From Liolophura sinensis (Eukaryota > Mollusca > Polyplacophora > Chitonida > Chitonidae): a DNA stretch of 64,000 bases. The DNA is taken from assembly GCF_032854445.1 (NCBI RefSeq), contig NC_088306.1, positions 7,191,924 through 7,255,923 of the forward strand. The letters are read 5' to 3'. Both the position numbers and the translations under genes were made by a program. Positions 13,601 through 24,539 of the stretch are shown here, piece after piece; positions within the stretch are counted from its first letter, which is position 1; each line of letters starts with the position of its first letter. The notes under the pieces were generated by a model. It was not told the DNA's origin and ran no database searches. It worked only from the letters and a program-made list of their open reading frames with translations.

Positions 13601-14510
13601 GGACTGAATGTAAATTGTAATAAAATCTTAAGCCTGTGCCAGTGTGAAACAAATAGCTCAGTAAATTTACCCAATAATAACAAAGACTGTCTCGTTCAGT
13701 ATGATAGTAAAACGTGGCTAATCAGTTGCAGTAGTTGGGACAACATGTGTGTTGGTTAGTTAAATGCTATTGGGGCAAGTGAAAACTTGGTTAAATATGG
13801 GGAAAAAAGAGGAGAAAGATTTCAAAAATCGAAATAGGCCACAGCCATGCCGATTGTCCATTGGACCTTGCCTTAGTGGTGGCGCCTAAGCCTGGTTGCG
13901 TAAGACACGGATCCTATCAAGACGTCTCGGAACAGATCCGCGGTCCAGAAAAAAAAAATCAAGTTACTCCGAAAACAAACTGTGACTAGTTAATTCCGTG
14001 ATTGCGGAAATGGGTGCTCGGCGCCTTGGGTGGTGTTCTGGGCTGGATGTTTTTTGTTCTCCCAGTGATAGAGAGTTGAAAAATACGGGGCTCCTGGGCA
14101 GAAATAATAGAGCCTGTATTCACAAGGATTTGCTCAATCAATCTTCTGATAAGGCAAAGACGGACGCAAAGGTTTTCACCCATGTCGATCAGAGCTTTCA
14201 GCGGTATCACGGGATCCGTTACGTTGCTGTCGTTCACTGACCTTATTTTTCTGCCGACCGACTAAAACAGACCCTATTGGGCGTTCAAATCACTGGCGAC
14301 AAAACTCGAACTGACCTCTGAGATTTATCAGCTTGAAAAGGGTTGATGAGGGCGGAGTGGAATTATAGGGTGGGGTTATTAAACGACAGTTCCTTGTCCG
14401 GTTCGCTTTGATCTCAGAAGAGACAAAAAAAATCTAGGTGGAGCTTAGCGAAGAGTGGCAAATATCACACGGAACTTCAAGTGTGGCTCTATTTTCAAGG
14501 AGTGATGGTT
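10677..14510. other. Non-coding stretch
   Basis: It holds only the tRNA-like relic at 11085. An open frame after an AG near 12109 was considered and not accepted. Probably intergenic or channel-gene intron. Confidence 0.45.
11085..11150 (-). repeat. tRNA-like relic
   Basis: On the minus strand TAGCCCAATGGTTAAAGCG resembles a tRNA A box and D arm, and about 50 bases later AAACCCGGGTC resembles the end of a T arm. The T loop is degenerate, so this is a SINE head or dead tRNA copy, not a functional gene. Confidence 0.4.
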
Positions 14511-14696
14511 TATTCATTTATTTATTTGAATGTTTATTTGAGTTTTACGCAGTGCTTAAAAATATTAAACTGATACGGCGGCGGACAGCATTATGGTTGG
14601 ACGACCGGATATAAAGCTAGCATATAAAGCAGGTCTCGAACTCACATCGACCACATTGGCTAGAGGATGCTCGGTCATTGTGCTGCCTTAAACCAC
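14511..14696 (-). mobile_element. tRNA-derived SINE, minus strand, internally deleted
   Basis: The A+T-rich tail at 14511 is followed by degraded TTTTACGC and ACGGCGGCGGACAGCATTAT cores, then a jump to the tRNA-like head (CTCGAACTCACATCGACC). It faces the plus-strand copy at 14793 head to head. Confidence 0.7.
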
Positions 14697-14792
14697 TAAA
14701 ATCGTTTAACATCTTTTATCTCGGCAATTTGTGGATATGTGTATAATGCCATCCGTTTACGGGCTGGTTTTATTCTCGCGTATTGGGAGATT

Positions 14793-15050
14793 GGGCCTCC
14801 GTGGCCGAGGGGATTAGCCGGCCAGCACGGCGCAATGACCCAGGACTCTCCCACCAATGCGGTCGCTCTGAGTTGACAGCTTATGCTGGCTTCCTCTACG
14901 GCCCTATGTGGGAAGGTCTGTAGCAATCTGCGGATGGTCGTGGGTTCCCTCGGGCTCTGCCCGGTTTCCTTCCAATATAATGCTGACCGCCGTCGTATAA
15001 ATGAAATATCCTTGAGTAAGACTTACGTAAAACATCAACCAAATCAAATT
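14793..15050 (+). mobile_element. tRNA-derived SINE, near full length
   Basis: The head GGGCCTCCGTGGCCGAGGGG carries the A box, a damaged B box lies near 14870, and the body has GGATGGTCGTGGGTTCC, CGCCGTCGTATAAATGAAAT and an AT-rich tail. About 258 bases, the normal length of the family here. Confidence 0.82.
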
Positions 15051-15997
15051 TGTTTGGGCTCTTTTGCCTTTTCGTTATCTGCGAACACATTTACCAAGCG
15101 ACGACATACATCTCTGCTTAAATAATAAATGAAAGACATTTACAAGGTTGGTGAACCCTTTCTGTTGACATAATTCAGGATTACTAAAGAGAATGTTTGA
15201 AGAAGACCAACAATGTGAACAAATGTTCGAACCAACTTTAAACATATTTTCCTTCATGAAAACCGATCACGACTATTTCCAACTCGATAGATAGTTGGCC
15301 GCTATGTAAACAAGGAGAGGGCTTTCAGTTAACATTAGGACTCCTGCTTTGGTTCGCACTTTTGCCGTACTTTTTGTACGAAGCCCTACTTTACCTCATA
15401 GTATTGTTGCAAATCTTTCATCTCCGTTGAATTTCGCCTGGAGGTACAAAGCTTCACAACCGTATGGCTCATACAGTACTTATCAGCGGCAAAGAGATTA
15501 TTCCATCATCTTAGCTCCTATATACAACTACGCTATTCACATGTGTCCAATGTTATTGGTAGGGCAAATATTGACATAATTATTATCGTATTATGCAAGT
15601 CCATTAGAGATGTTTACTGCTCAAATTGTATCTCAGAACTGACTAGACATAATTGTATAAGCAGGTGGTGTGTATATTTGACGGATAAAAAGAATTACCC
15701 TGGTTTCTCTGGCTTAACTCACATCGTAATAGTTCTTTTTTTGCGTATCCACGAGACGCCATTGTACTAGTTTGCTGAGTCTAATGGCTCTCCCGCAGTA
15801 TTTTGTAAGCAAATGTTCCTTAAGCAAATAGTTTCAACTGTAAAAATGATTATTGTATTATTATCATTAGTTCATTTTATACACATATGTATGTTCATCG
15901 GGTTTTTTCATGACTTTCTGTTCCATTCATATCATTGTAGTGACATGCACTGTTCAACTTGTAACTTAAAAATATAACAAAAGACTTAGAGCCATAC

Positions 15998-16280
15998 AGT
16001 GTAAAACTAGACCATCGATAACAACGTGATAATTGGCAAAAGGTCACGCGTAACAGGAGAAATCCGACCTCCTGTCAGTTTACCTCAGGTAGCGTCTTAT
16101 TCTAACATACAGATGTATAAACTACAGGCATTCTAGAGGCACGGTTAAGGCAGAAATAGGTACAAAAAATGCAGTGATATTCATAGGAATTTATTACACA
16201 TCACTGGTTTAGAATTACACGAAATGTTGTGTTGTCATCACAATTAACACACAATAACATTAAAACAACGCAAAAAAAGC
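15998..16280 (+). repeat. Dispersed repeat family RA, full length, just before CNG exon A
   Basis: It contains GTAAAACTAGACC, GGTCACGCGTAAC, CTCCTGTCAGTTTACCTCAG and TGTTGTGTTGTCATCACA blocks in the family order. It ends about 175 bases before the splice acceptor at 16456. Confidence 0.7.
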
Positions 16281-16456
16281 ACAACTGTACAGGCTCACTG
16301 AAGGAAGACCAAAAATTATGCTTGGGATGTTTTCATTTAGCTGGGTTATATTCCCCATATTCCCTTCATTCATGTTTAAACTGGGATTTTTTGTTACAGA
16401 CAATCCTGTTAACTACAAACTGGTATATTAACCCTAAGTATGTTTCTGGTTTACAG

Positions 16457-16750
16457 CTCGGTTAGACGGAGTGAAGACCTACATGACGTTACGCCGAGTT
16501 CCTTTACGCCTCCAAGACCGAGTCATCAAATGGTTTGACTATCTTTGGATGTCAAATAAATCAGCGGACGAGGAAAAGACGTTGAGTTTGTTACCTGACA
16601 AACTGAAAGCTGAGATAGCCATCCATGTACATCTAGATACGTTAAAACGGGTGGAGATATTCCAAAAGACTGAAGCTGGGTTTTTGTGCGAACTTGTGTT
16701 AAGGTTGCGACCTGTGCTATTTTCACCTGGTGATTATATATGCAGGAAAG
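16457..16750 (+). CDS. CNG channel exon A: C-linker and start of CNBD
   Basis: The acceptor is the pyrimidine-rich stretch ending TTTACAG at 16456. The exon opens with two bases of a split codon (Ala if the previous exon ends in G). It encodes the post-S6 C-linker (RLDGVKTYM, then VIKWFDYLW, then [11 protein letters not shown]) and the first CNBD strands up to SPGDYICRK. The donor is GTGGGT at 16751, leaving phase 1. The open frame runs on to 16800, but those residues are intronic. The next exon continues the family pattern exactly (K-G-E-V-G-K). Confidence 0.92.
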
Positions 16751-19700
16751 GTGGGTTTTGCTGGTGTTCTTTTTATATCTTTGCGTGGTGGATTTTGTGA
16801 TAGGTAAAAATGTAACGCCAATGCAAATTATTAATTACTATAGTATGTATGACATCTGCCATAGGCGACATCAGTGTACATATACGTTACCCCATTGTAC
16901 CTGAGAGAACTCATTAATATTTCGTAATATGTACCCTGCCATCACAGGGCCAAATGTAAAATGATTGAATTTGATACGTGCACGCGCCAGGATCAACCAA
17001 GGATTCCACGGCAAATCAACGGAAGCAACTTAGGTTTGATCGGCTGATTACCTCCCTTTGTTGTCCCATCTATTATGGGTATGTTCTAAAATTGTTTTTT
17101 TAAGAGGATTATTTCAGCTTTATCATTGCTTTATTTCGTATTCTCGGCTTTCAGTTTCGAGTATTACATTTCTATTAGGAAATGAAGAGGAAAGATTTTT
17201 TTATAGAAACTCGATATAGCAGACATGACACTGTTAAAACGGTGATCATACAATCTTGCTTAGCCAGGAAATTAATGCAACAGTTCTCGAAAAGACTCGA
17301 TTATGAGTTCTAAATGGGCGTGTTTGTCTATTAGAAATAATGTAAAACCAATGTTATGAACTGCGACCTATTTGCATTTAATCTATTATTTCAGAATAAT
17401 ACTTGACTTTCTATTTCAAGTCAAATCCCTTGAGATTTGAAATTGTTCATTCGAATCCATATTCTCAATGTGTTATTGATCTAATGAAGCATACAAGACC
17501 TTACTCCATTACTCCTAGAATAGCCTAATTTCCTACCTAGCCTTGTATAGTTGTGAAATTGTATTTGTTCCCTTTAGTGCTTTGACTGATCCTACCCCAT
17601 TCGTTTTTCCCAATCGTGATGACGGTCGTAAAAGTGAATTATTCTTAACTATTGATCAATCCCGAGTAAAATAACAGGAAAGCACACATCAACTTACCCC
17701 TTGTATTCAAATGGGAATCTCATCCCGCGTAAAGGGGACTCGGGCTCAAGCTGGATTGACCACTGTTGTGTTGTAATGCGCGAGTTCCGCGTTACCAGTT
17801 TGACCATAAATCGTCGTCGCAAAGCCGGGTATGAACAACATACACCATATATATTTTTTGATGCGATTGGTGTTTTACGCCGTACTTCAGAATATTTCAC
17901 TTATACGACGGCGGCAAGCATTATGGTGGCAGGAAACAGACAACATTGCGACAAATGTCCCACAAAGTTACTATTAGTTACAAGTAGTATATGCAATAAG
18001 GGTTCTGGCACACCCTCCCCTGGGGCCCTCCCCTGGGGCCCTCCCATCGGCAAATAGAGGCTCCCAGCCCCTTCTCGGGTCGCAGAATAGGGGTTCTGGC
18101 ACACCCTCCGCTGGGGCCCTCCCAGAACAAATAGAGGCTCCCAGCCTCATTTCGTGAAAAGATATAAGCATATTAGCCACACCCTCAGCCACAATAAGGG
18201 TTCTGGCACACCCTCCCCTGGGGTCCTCCCCATAACAAATAGAGACTCCCAACCCCCATTCTCTACTTCCCCCATAACGCCCCCCCCCCCCCTTATGGTT
18301 TTAAAAAAATCGTACGCAGTTTATTTAATCAGGCGTTTTGAATTACAATCACTTGCACATGTTGTTCTATTTACTTGCACATTTTCACGTAGAATGGCAC
18401 GAGTGTAAGGCTTGTTAGGGCTGGACCAAGAAATCACAACATCACCCATAGCAAGTATGGCCGTTATCTATATGGAAGCTTCCCCCAAATAAATCCATGG
18501 CCCTTAATGGCAGCTTCCTAGCAACCCCATCGGTAATCGAACCGTCACGTCAAAGATTCACGCTATTCAATCACACCGTCGTAATTAAAGAAGGGAAAAC
18601 TTTCTCGGCCTATTTCTACTTTCATATAGATGACTCCATTGGCAGCCTGTAAATTACTAATAACGATTATATTTCCACATTAACTCGGCAGATGTCGATA
18701 AAGCTGGCAGAATTTTGAATGTCAGCAAATGTCAACGCCTTGTACCAGGCTTGATTCATGGCCGACGCAGTAATGATCATCTCTATGTATTAATTCTTCA
18801 AGCTGACAGCAATGGTGGTATAACAGCGTGCTTAAAGCTGTAATCGGTTTTTATGGATACATATTTTATTAGTCAGTTTCTGCTCATGGCGAGGCACCTT
18901 TTAAAAACTAACATTAAACCAACATCTTCGCCTAATTCTTTTCCGCCCAGAGCTGAAAGCTTTTGATAAGTACAAAGGTTGACGCAAGCGTTAAACATTA
19001 GGATTTCTAGTGTATTTTCTGTGCAAAGCATTACCTTTAGAATTGCCAGATGTGTTTACATGGTTATTGTCTTCATTACATTAATCTCATTGTATATTCA
19101 ACAAAATGTGTGAAGAAGAGGAAGGATTACCTTGGACTCTGCAGTTCGGGCTCAATTTAGAACTTTCGTGGGCTAATGCCCATCACAAATGAATAGGAAC
19201 ACGTTCTCATCAGGCTGGTGTCATGTTTAGAGTTTTCGGCATGTCGTTGCAGTGAGGCAGCATCATGAATAGGTTAGAAAAAGAATGGCATTCCTCAGGT
19301 TTTGAGAACCAATGGCATACCATTTCGCGCCCATTGTTCTCTTGCCGAGTGCACTTACCACTCTATCTCTTCACTATGTATTGTGTATTGCCAATGACGT
19401 GATGTGACTACTTCGTATGACAGACACGTAAAATAACCAACACAGTACAGCTTAAGTTGGATTTACTTTTGAAAGATTTTCCATCGTAAAATTAGTGAAA
19501 TAACGTTATTGTCAAGCGACGTTGAATCCAATAATGAACTATAATAATTGCATGTTACCTGTTTCTTTTCACAGGTGAGGTTGGCAAGGATATGTATATA
19601 GTGAACAGGGGTCGTCTTCATGTGGTGGCCGATAATGGTAAGACTGTGCTTGCCACCCTAAAACCGGGCAGTTACTTCGGAGAAATCAGTATTCTTAACA

Positions 19701-22485
19701 TGGGTACAGCGGGTAACAGGCGGACAGCTTCCGTAAGGTCCGTCGGGTACTCCGACCTATTTTGTTTATCCAAACAGGACCTCTGGGACGTCTTGAAAGA
19801 ATATCCGGCAGCCAGGGTAAAACTGGAAGCGATTGCTGTGAAAAGATTAGAAAAATATAAGAAACAACCATTAGAAAAAGGTAAGTGTGTTTTACTGAGC
19901 AATGCTGTCTTGTATCCATATCTGAGTGGCCATTGTTCCTATGGGGGTATTTATTTATTTATTTGGGGGCTTTCGTGGCCGAGGTGATTAGCGTGTCAGC
20001 GGGACGTAATGGCCCTAGGAGCCTCGCTGTGAGTTCAAGTCCAGCTACTGCTGGCATCCATTCAGGCCGTACGTGGGAAGGTTTGACAGCGGATGGTCGT
20101 GGGTTCCCCATGGGCTTTGCCTGGTTTCCTCCCACCACAATTCTGGCCGCAGTCGTATAATAGTATTATTGAGTATCAGGTAAAACACCATTGAAATAAA
20201 TAAATTTATTTACTGGATGGAAATTGTATGCCTTACTCAAGAATACTTCGGTCAGCATTATGGTGGGAGGAATCGTTCTTCAGTAATACATGAAATATAT
20301 GGCTAAGCGTACTTACGATAAATCGCCATCTCAAAAACAGGAATGAGCAACAGACTACACAGAATTCCTTTAGGTTTCATGTACACATGATTGCTGAGTT
20401 ACTTGCGCAATAAATGAGCAATAGACTGCAAAGCATAGGTCAGAATTACTATAGGTTTCAAATACGTGATATACATCTAGGTCTCAGTGGGAATATCTGC
20501 TTGTGTTAAACCAATGTTATTCTCGACAGCCACGCACAATTAAGAAGGTTCGTGCATTTCACGTAAATCTTTCTGAAACCTAGAACTTTAGACTCGAGTG
20601 GAAAAATACAGAGACAAACAATCGTTGTAGCAAGTTATATATCGGCACATGCTTTTGTCCACCTGATGGCTGTTCTGCACATAAACAATCAACCTGCTGT
20701 CTGGCGCACACAAGATATGAGTAATAGCACCTGATAACTATCAACAGAGAAATTACACTTATTGGACGTTTATTTATACCTCGATCAACATTTTTTTCAA
20801 CCCTCTAAGCAGTAATTTTTCATTGTCAGTTATATATTGAATGGACTCGTTTAATGGACCACGCCAGCTTCGCGATCTAAACGTGTCAGTGCTAAGCTGA
20901 ATCTGTTTTGTTAATCTATGTCACATCTCTCTCGGTTTGTTAGAGAACCAGGAAGTTTCATTAGAAGTACACATGTAGCAGCTCATGGTGTGTTTTGTCC
21001 CCTACGTCTATTACACTTAGGACATATTTAATTTATAATCATGGTAATATACTATCGGTTTTTTTGGGTATGTTCAAGTAAATTATGACGAATATTAAAG
21101 TTTTCAATAAATTTTACAATCTGTGAAAATCGTACCAGCATGCGACATGTTTAAGGGATTTTAAGGTTTGTCGTTGAAACATTTAGTAATTTTCAGTCTA
21201 GCAAGAGAATGTGTCGAAAATGATGATGGATTCATCTCCCGCGCACAAAAAAGTGGCGGTTTCTTCTCATTTAATTATCGTTGTATCAATTCTCTTCTCC
21301 GAAATTTAAGTCAAAAAGTTTGTCAGATACTTAGTCGTGCTTTAGTTCCGTCTCATCCGTCCAGAAGACTGCATTCGAGCAAGTTGCTTCGCTTAAATCA
21401 ACCTGAGTAATCATATTAGAATAACTGTAAAGCTTGTACGTTTTACGAAGAATTGCAGTAACTAGATATAACTATCAAAACTATTGTTTTCTTCTTTATT
21501 CTTAGCTGCCATTAGTAGAAGCAAAAGCACTCCTGGGCTCGTGGAGTCTGCGGGTAAAATCCCTCTGGAAGCTATGTTTGTCGCACGACACCACACGCTG
21601 CCTCCTGGACTTATCCAACAAGCCCGCCCATCCAAGCCAAGTCCGACTTCCAGTGAAAGCAACGTTCGGCCCAATGATGGCCAGGACGGTATTCTTTTGC
21701 AAACTACCTCTGAGCCAACGCTTCATCCAGGCGAAGACTTCGACCAGGTGGCAATTACGGTCATAACAAACTCTGCGTCGACTCTCGCCGCGGTGCCTAC
21801 TGACTCTACTCCTCAACGGTCGCCCTTACCCAGCGAGGGCACTTGTGTCTCCTTTACGCCACCCCTCTCTCCAAGACCGCAAATGTCGGCGGAAATGTCC
21901 GCCACAAACATCCTTAATATCAGTGCCACCTTGCCATCGGCACTGCCCGGTCATATCCCCCGTATGGCAGTATCCCCCTCACCCGACCAGGGTAGCCCCT
22001 ATCATCGTCCCTCTCCCCACGTGCCACCCTTCCCCCCTACCCCAACTCATCTGTCCCCTTACGCTACGCCGTACTGTGGTTCGAGCTACCCGCCTTCACC
22101 TAGCTATTTATCCGGCTCCACCACGTTCGCCTCGCTTTCAACTCAGCCAAGTCATCATTTAGCAGCGCCACCTGGTGTTCAAATACCCATGCAGCAGGGA
22201 GGCTATCATCACTTGTCCGGCAGCGTCTCGCCAGTCACGCCGTCACGTGACCCATCACACGAGATACTTTTACAGGAGATTACTCGGCTGAGAGAGAGAC
22301 TCGTTACCTTGGAAACAGAAAACGCTTCCATGAGTATAAAACTAAATCAACAGCAATGGGAAGTTCAACATCGATTGGCAGAAATAGAAATGCATATTTG
22401 TGGAAGCGAAAGTCCCGGGAGCACAGCTAGTGGAGAGGACCCGGAGAAAAAGTGTGAGCCCACAAACAAAGAGTCAGTGATTTAA
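16457..22485 (+). CDS. Cyclic-nucleotide-gated channel, Cngl-like, 3' part (3 exons: 16457-16750, 19575-19880, 21506-22485)
   Basis: Three exons join in phase to give about 526 C-terminal residues ending at TAA 22483-22485. They hold the C-linker, the whole cyclic-nucleotide-binding domain (CNBD), a Pro/Ser-rich linker of more than 200 residues and a coiled coil placed like the CLZ of A-type CNG subunits. Members form tetrameric cation channels in the plasma membrane opened by cGMP or cAMP. The phosphate-binding cassette (FGEISIL, then NRRTAS with its Arg-Thr pair) is intact. The run [13 protein letters not shown] followed by STPGLVES is what I recall from arthropod and nematode CNG-like (Cngl) channels, not vertebrate CNGA1-3. 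That subfamily call is from memory. S1-S6 and the pore are not in the window: the first exon starts inside a codon and no pore-like sequence was found in the 16 kb upstream. Family call very sure; orthology moderately sure. Confidence 0.93.
17857..17940 (-). mobile_element. SINE 3' fragment in CNG intron
   Basis: The minus-strand family tail is clear: GATTGGTGTTTTACGCCGTA, AATATTTCACTTATACGACG, then AGCATTATGGTGGCAGGAAA. The tRNA-like head is missing. Confidence 0.78.
17995..18262. repeat. GC-rich ~100-bp triplicate repeat
   Basis: Three copies of GGTTCTGGCACACCCTCC, CTGGGG(C/T)CCTCCC and CAAATAGAG(G/A)CTCCCA start near 17995, 18085 and 18193. The first copy also doubles CCTGGGGCCCTCC. A C homopolymer follows at about 18282. 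It lies in the first CNG intron seen here and stands out from its A+T-rich surroundings. Confidence 0.78.
19575..19880 (+). CDS. CNG channel exon B: core of the CNBD
   Basis: The acceptor TTCTTTTCACAG ends at 19574; the donor is a consensus GTAAGT at 19881. The exon carries the beta-roll, the phosphate-binding cassette (about 19675-19731) and the C-helix ([16 protein letters not shown]). The Arg-Thr pair of NRRTAS contacts the cyclic phosphate in this family. At the C-helix position that is Asp in rod CNGA1 (Asp604, linked to cGMP preference) a by-eye alignment puts Gln or Pro, so ligand preference may differ from the rod channel. Confidence 0.92.
19965..20208 (+). mobile_element. tRNA-derived SINE, near full length, in CNG intron
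   Basis: An A-box-like GTGGCCGAGGTGATTAGCG and a B box GTTCAAGTCC (about 20033) head the element. The body GGATGGTCGTGGGTTCCCC and tail follow, with AAATAAATAAAT at the end. TATTTATTTATTT immediately precedes the head. Confidence 0.84.
20229..20273 (-). mobile_element. SINE fragment
   Basis: CTTACTCAAGAATACTTCGG and TCAGCATTATGGTGGGAGGA are minus-strand core pieces of the SINE, with the section between them deleted. Confidence 0.6.
21506..22485 (+). CDS. CNG channel exon C: linker, coiled coil and stop
   Basis: The acceptor TTATTCTTAG ends at 21505; the split codon gives Ala. The exon begins with the conserved STPGLVES block, then a long low-complexity region rich in Pro, Ser and Thr (densest about 21960-22230), expected to be disordered. 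At 22258-22401 a heptad-rich segment ([17 protein letters not shown] onward) ending in RLAEIEMHI resembles the CLZ trimerisation helix of A-type subunits. A charged tail follows, ending SVI and TAA. The exon is clearly more G+C rich than its flanks. Confidence 0.9.
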
Positions 22486-23297
22486 AACAAATGTGTATGC
22501 TGATATCCCAGTTGATTATTACATGGGTTTGTGTGGGATACTTTTTCCGGGACGAGTCATTTCTTTCTCCCTTAAGAAAAAAAGAAGAAAAAAAGACTTA
22601 GACTTAGGAACAAACACCGACGATTCTGCACAACAATTTTTTTATTCCAATATCTACGGATTGTGAGTTCAAAATTACCGGCTGACCAGTTTCATCATTA
22701 ATAGTGTACCAGGTTGAAGTTATCCCGATGCTCGGATCCAAGATTCGATTCAATTTCCTTGATCTCCCTTGACGTTTCGTGCTGCTACCTCAAAAGGGGA
22801 GATAACCCAGGTTGTACATTGCCTATTTACGTCGATTTCTTCCAAATTCCATCATTACATGTTCAAACAGATCTCGGCATACGTCTGTATAACGATTACA
22901 TATTCCTACGCGGTGCCAAGTTACTTTTGTTTTCTGTTTCTCCCTTCATTTTATACTTTATTGTCATATTTATTTAACTGTTGAAACAATCTGTTACGAG
23001 TGCGTATTCCTTTACGCGTATGTACGCTCAGACGAGATCATTTTCTTGATATCGTCCGGCATAGTAATAACAGTTGGGGTGATGGTGATATCATTATTTT
23101 ATTTTATCTTTTTACAAAGTGGTAAATTTATTTTCAAAACCCTGTGATATAATGAGTGAGCGTGTGCAAAGCAGTATATCCATGACTTGTAAATTATATA
23201 CATCGTGGGACAGGGGAACAGCATGGCTGTATTAAAAAGGAAAACAAAGTTTACAAATACGTACAATTCTATACATATAAAATATATATATATGTTA

Positions 23298-23337
<40 letters not shown>

Positions 23338-24179
23338 CATGAAGAGTCTAAATCGGAGTATGGAAGGGTGTTGGAAGCTCATCTCTTAATACCTTTTGAT
23401 GTGATTATTGCTTAAAGGCATGTGTAGCAAAACGAAAGGGTTGTTTCTGTGTTGGTACGTGTTCTGTTAAGTTTGACTGCATGTAGGTAATATGCTTTAT
23501 ACACTGTTCTTCTATTTTCAATTGCTTTCTTTCTATTTAAAACATTACGATGGCCTGAGAAATCATTGACAGTAGGCCTACTGTGGCGAATAACTGTATA
23601 CCGTCCCAGCCAGGTATATCTATATAGTTCTTTGCGTGGTCAGCGGATGTGGTTAGAGCCGTTGTGTCAGTAACAGGTAGAAACAACTTCGTGAAAACCA
23701 GAAAGATTTGACTTTTATTGGCGTTGCAATGTTTTGTTTCCAATTGTTATGTCTTTGTCGATGTCCTTAAATTAACGATTTTATGTCCGTTGATATCTTT
23801 TATTATTTTTATTCTAGAATATATTTATCAATCGTATGTTTAAACACAGTCATGATCGTTATTTCTAACTAATATACAGTCGTTGAATCGTTGATGGACT
23901 GTTTTAGGTTTTCTGGCTTCACAGTCTTGATTGGTGTCGCTATACGTTGACCAGAATGCTCCAAGCTAAAAACCCAATGAGCTGGACACATCATCTCTTT
24001 ATGACACCGTTTAAACCAGGCATAGAGAGTTGAGATATAAAGGTAAATTTATTTACCCCTGGCTGGTGATTTTGGGGTTTTGGCTCATTGTCCCGTTTGT
24101 TGGGTTATATTTCAACGGTTTCTTCATGCGCTAGATGCAAATGTATTTAGATCTGTCCTGTTAAACACCAAATTCGATT
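22486..24179. other. 3' flank of the CNG gene
   Basis: This presumably starts with the channel's 3' UTR. No canonical AATAAA was seen close to the stop, so the poly(A) site is unknown. The stretch includes an (AT)n microsatellite (23282-23335) and otherwise shows no exon or repeat that I recognise. Confidence 0.5.
23282..23335. repeat. (TA)n microsatellite
   Basis: Two runs of alternating T and A, the second more than 30 bases long, separated by GTTACAAAA. Confidence 0.92.
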
Positions 24180-24500
24180 TTATTTTACCCATACCACGGC
24201 AATAATTTTATCGATGAGGGAAACCGAAGAGTGCCATGTAAACCACATACCGCAGGCAATATTTAAACAGATTTGAAGACAACCAGGTCGGATCATACCA
24301 AAGACTTTAAAAATGGTACCTGCTGCCTCGCTAGGTGCCCTGTGTCAATATAATGTGACTGGATGGGGTGTCATGTCTGCTGTCTTCGGCATGGCATTTC
24401 AGTGGCTGCAGCACTTTGTTGGCATGGAGAAAAGAAGGCACACTATGTGTACACACACTTAATGACTCCTCGTCGGCATATAACTAAAAAATTGTTAAGT
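24180..24500 (+). repeat. Dispersed repeat family RD, copy 1
   Basis: It contains AGGGAAACCGAAGAGTGCC, AACCACATACCGCAGGCAAT, GTCATGTCTGCTGTCTTCGG, CAGTGGCTGCAGCACTTTG and GAAGGCACACTATGTGTACA. The same blocks recur in order at 24540-25210. I recall similar sequences from mollusc genomes. A short related piece lies at 19200-19270. Confidence 0.65.
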
Positions 24501-24539
24501 AGGCCTACAGCATAAAAATCCCTCAAAATCCATGCCTAC

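Larger units (their letters stand above)
16751..21505 (+). other. CNG channel introns (16751-19574 and 19881-21505)
   Basis: Both introns are GT-AG and phase 1. The first holds a SINE fragment (17857-17940) and the GC-rich triplicate repeat at 17995-18262. The second holds a plus-strand SINE (19965-20208) beginning only about 85 bases after the donor, and a small SINE fragment (20229-20273). The rest is A+T-rich sequence with no recognisable exon. Confidence 0.75.

Noticed and set aside
19965-20050. Possible functional tRNA gene
   Set aside because: A and B boxes are present but no acceptor stem or anticodon arm forms; it is the head of a SINE.
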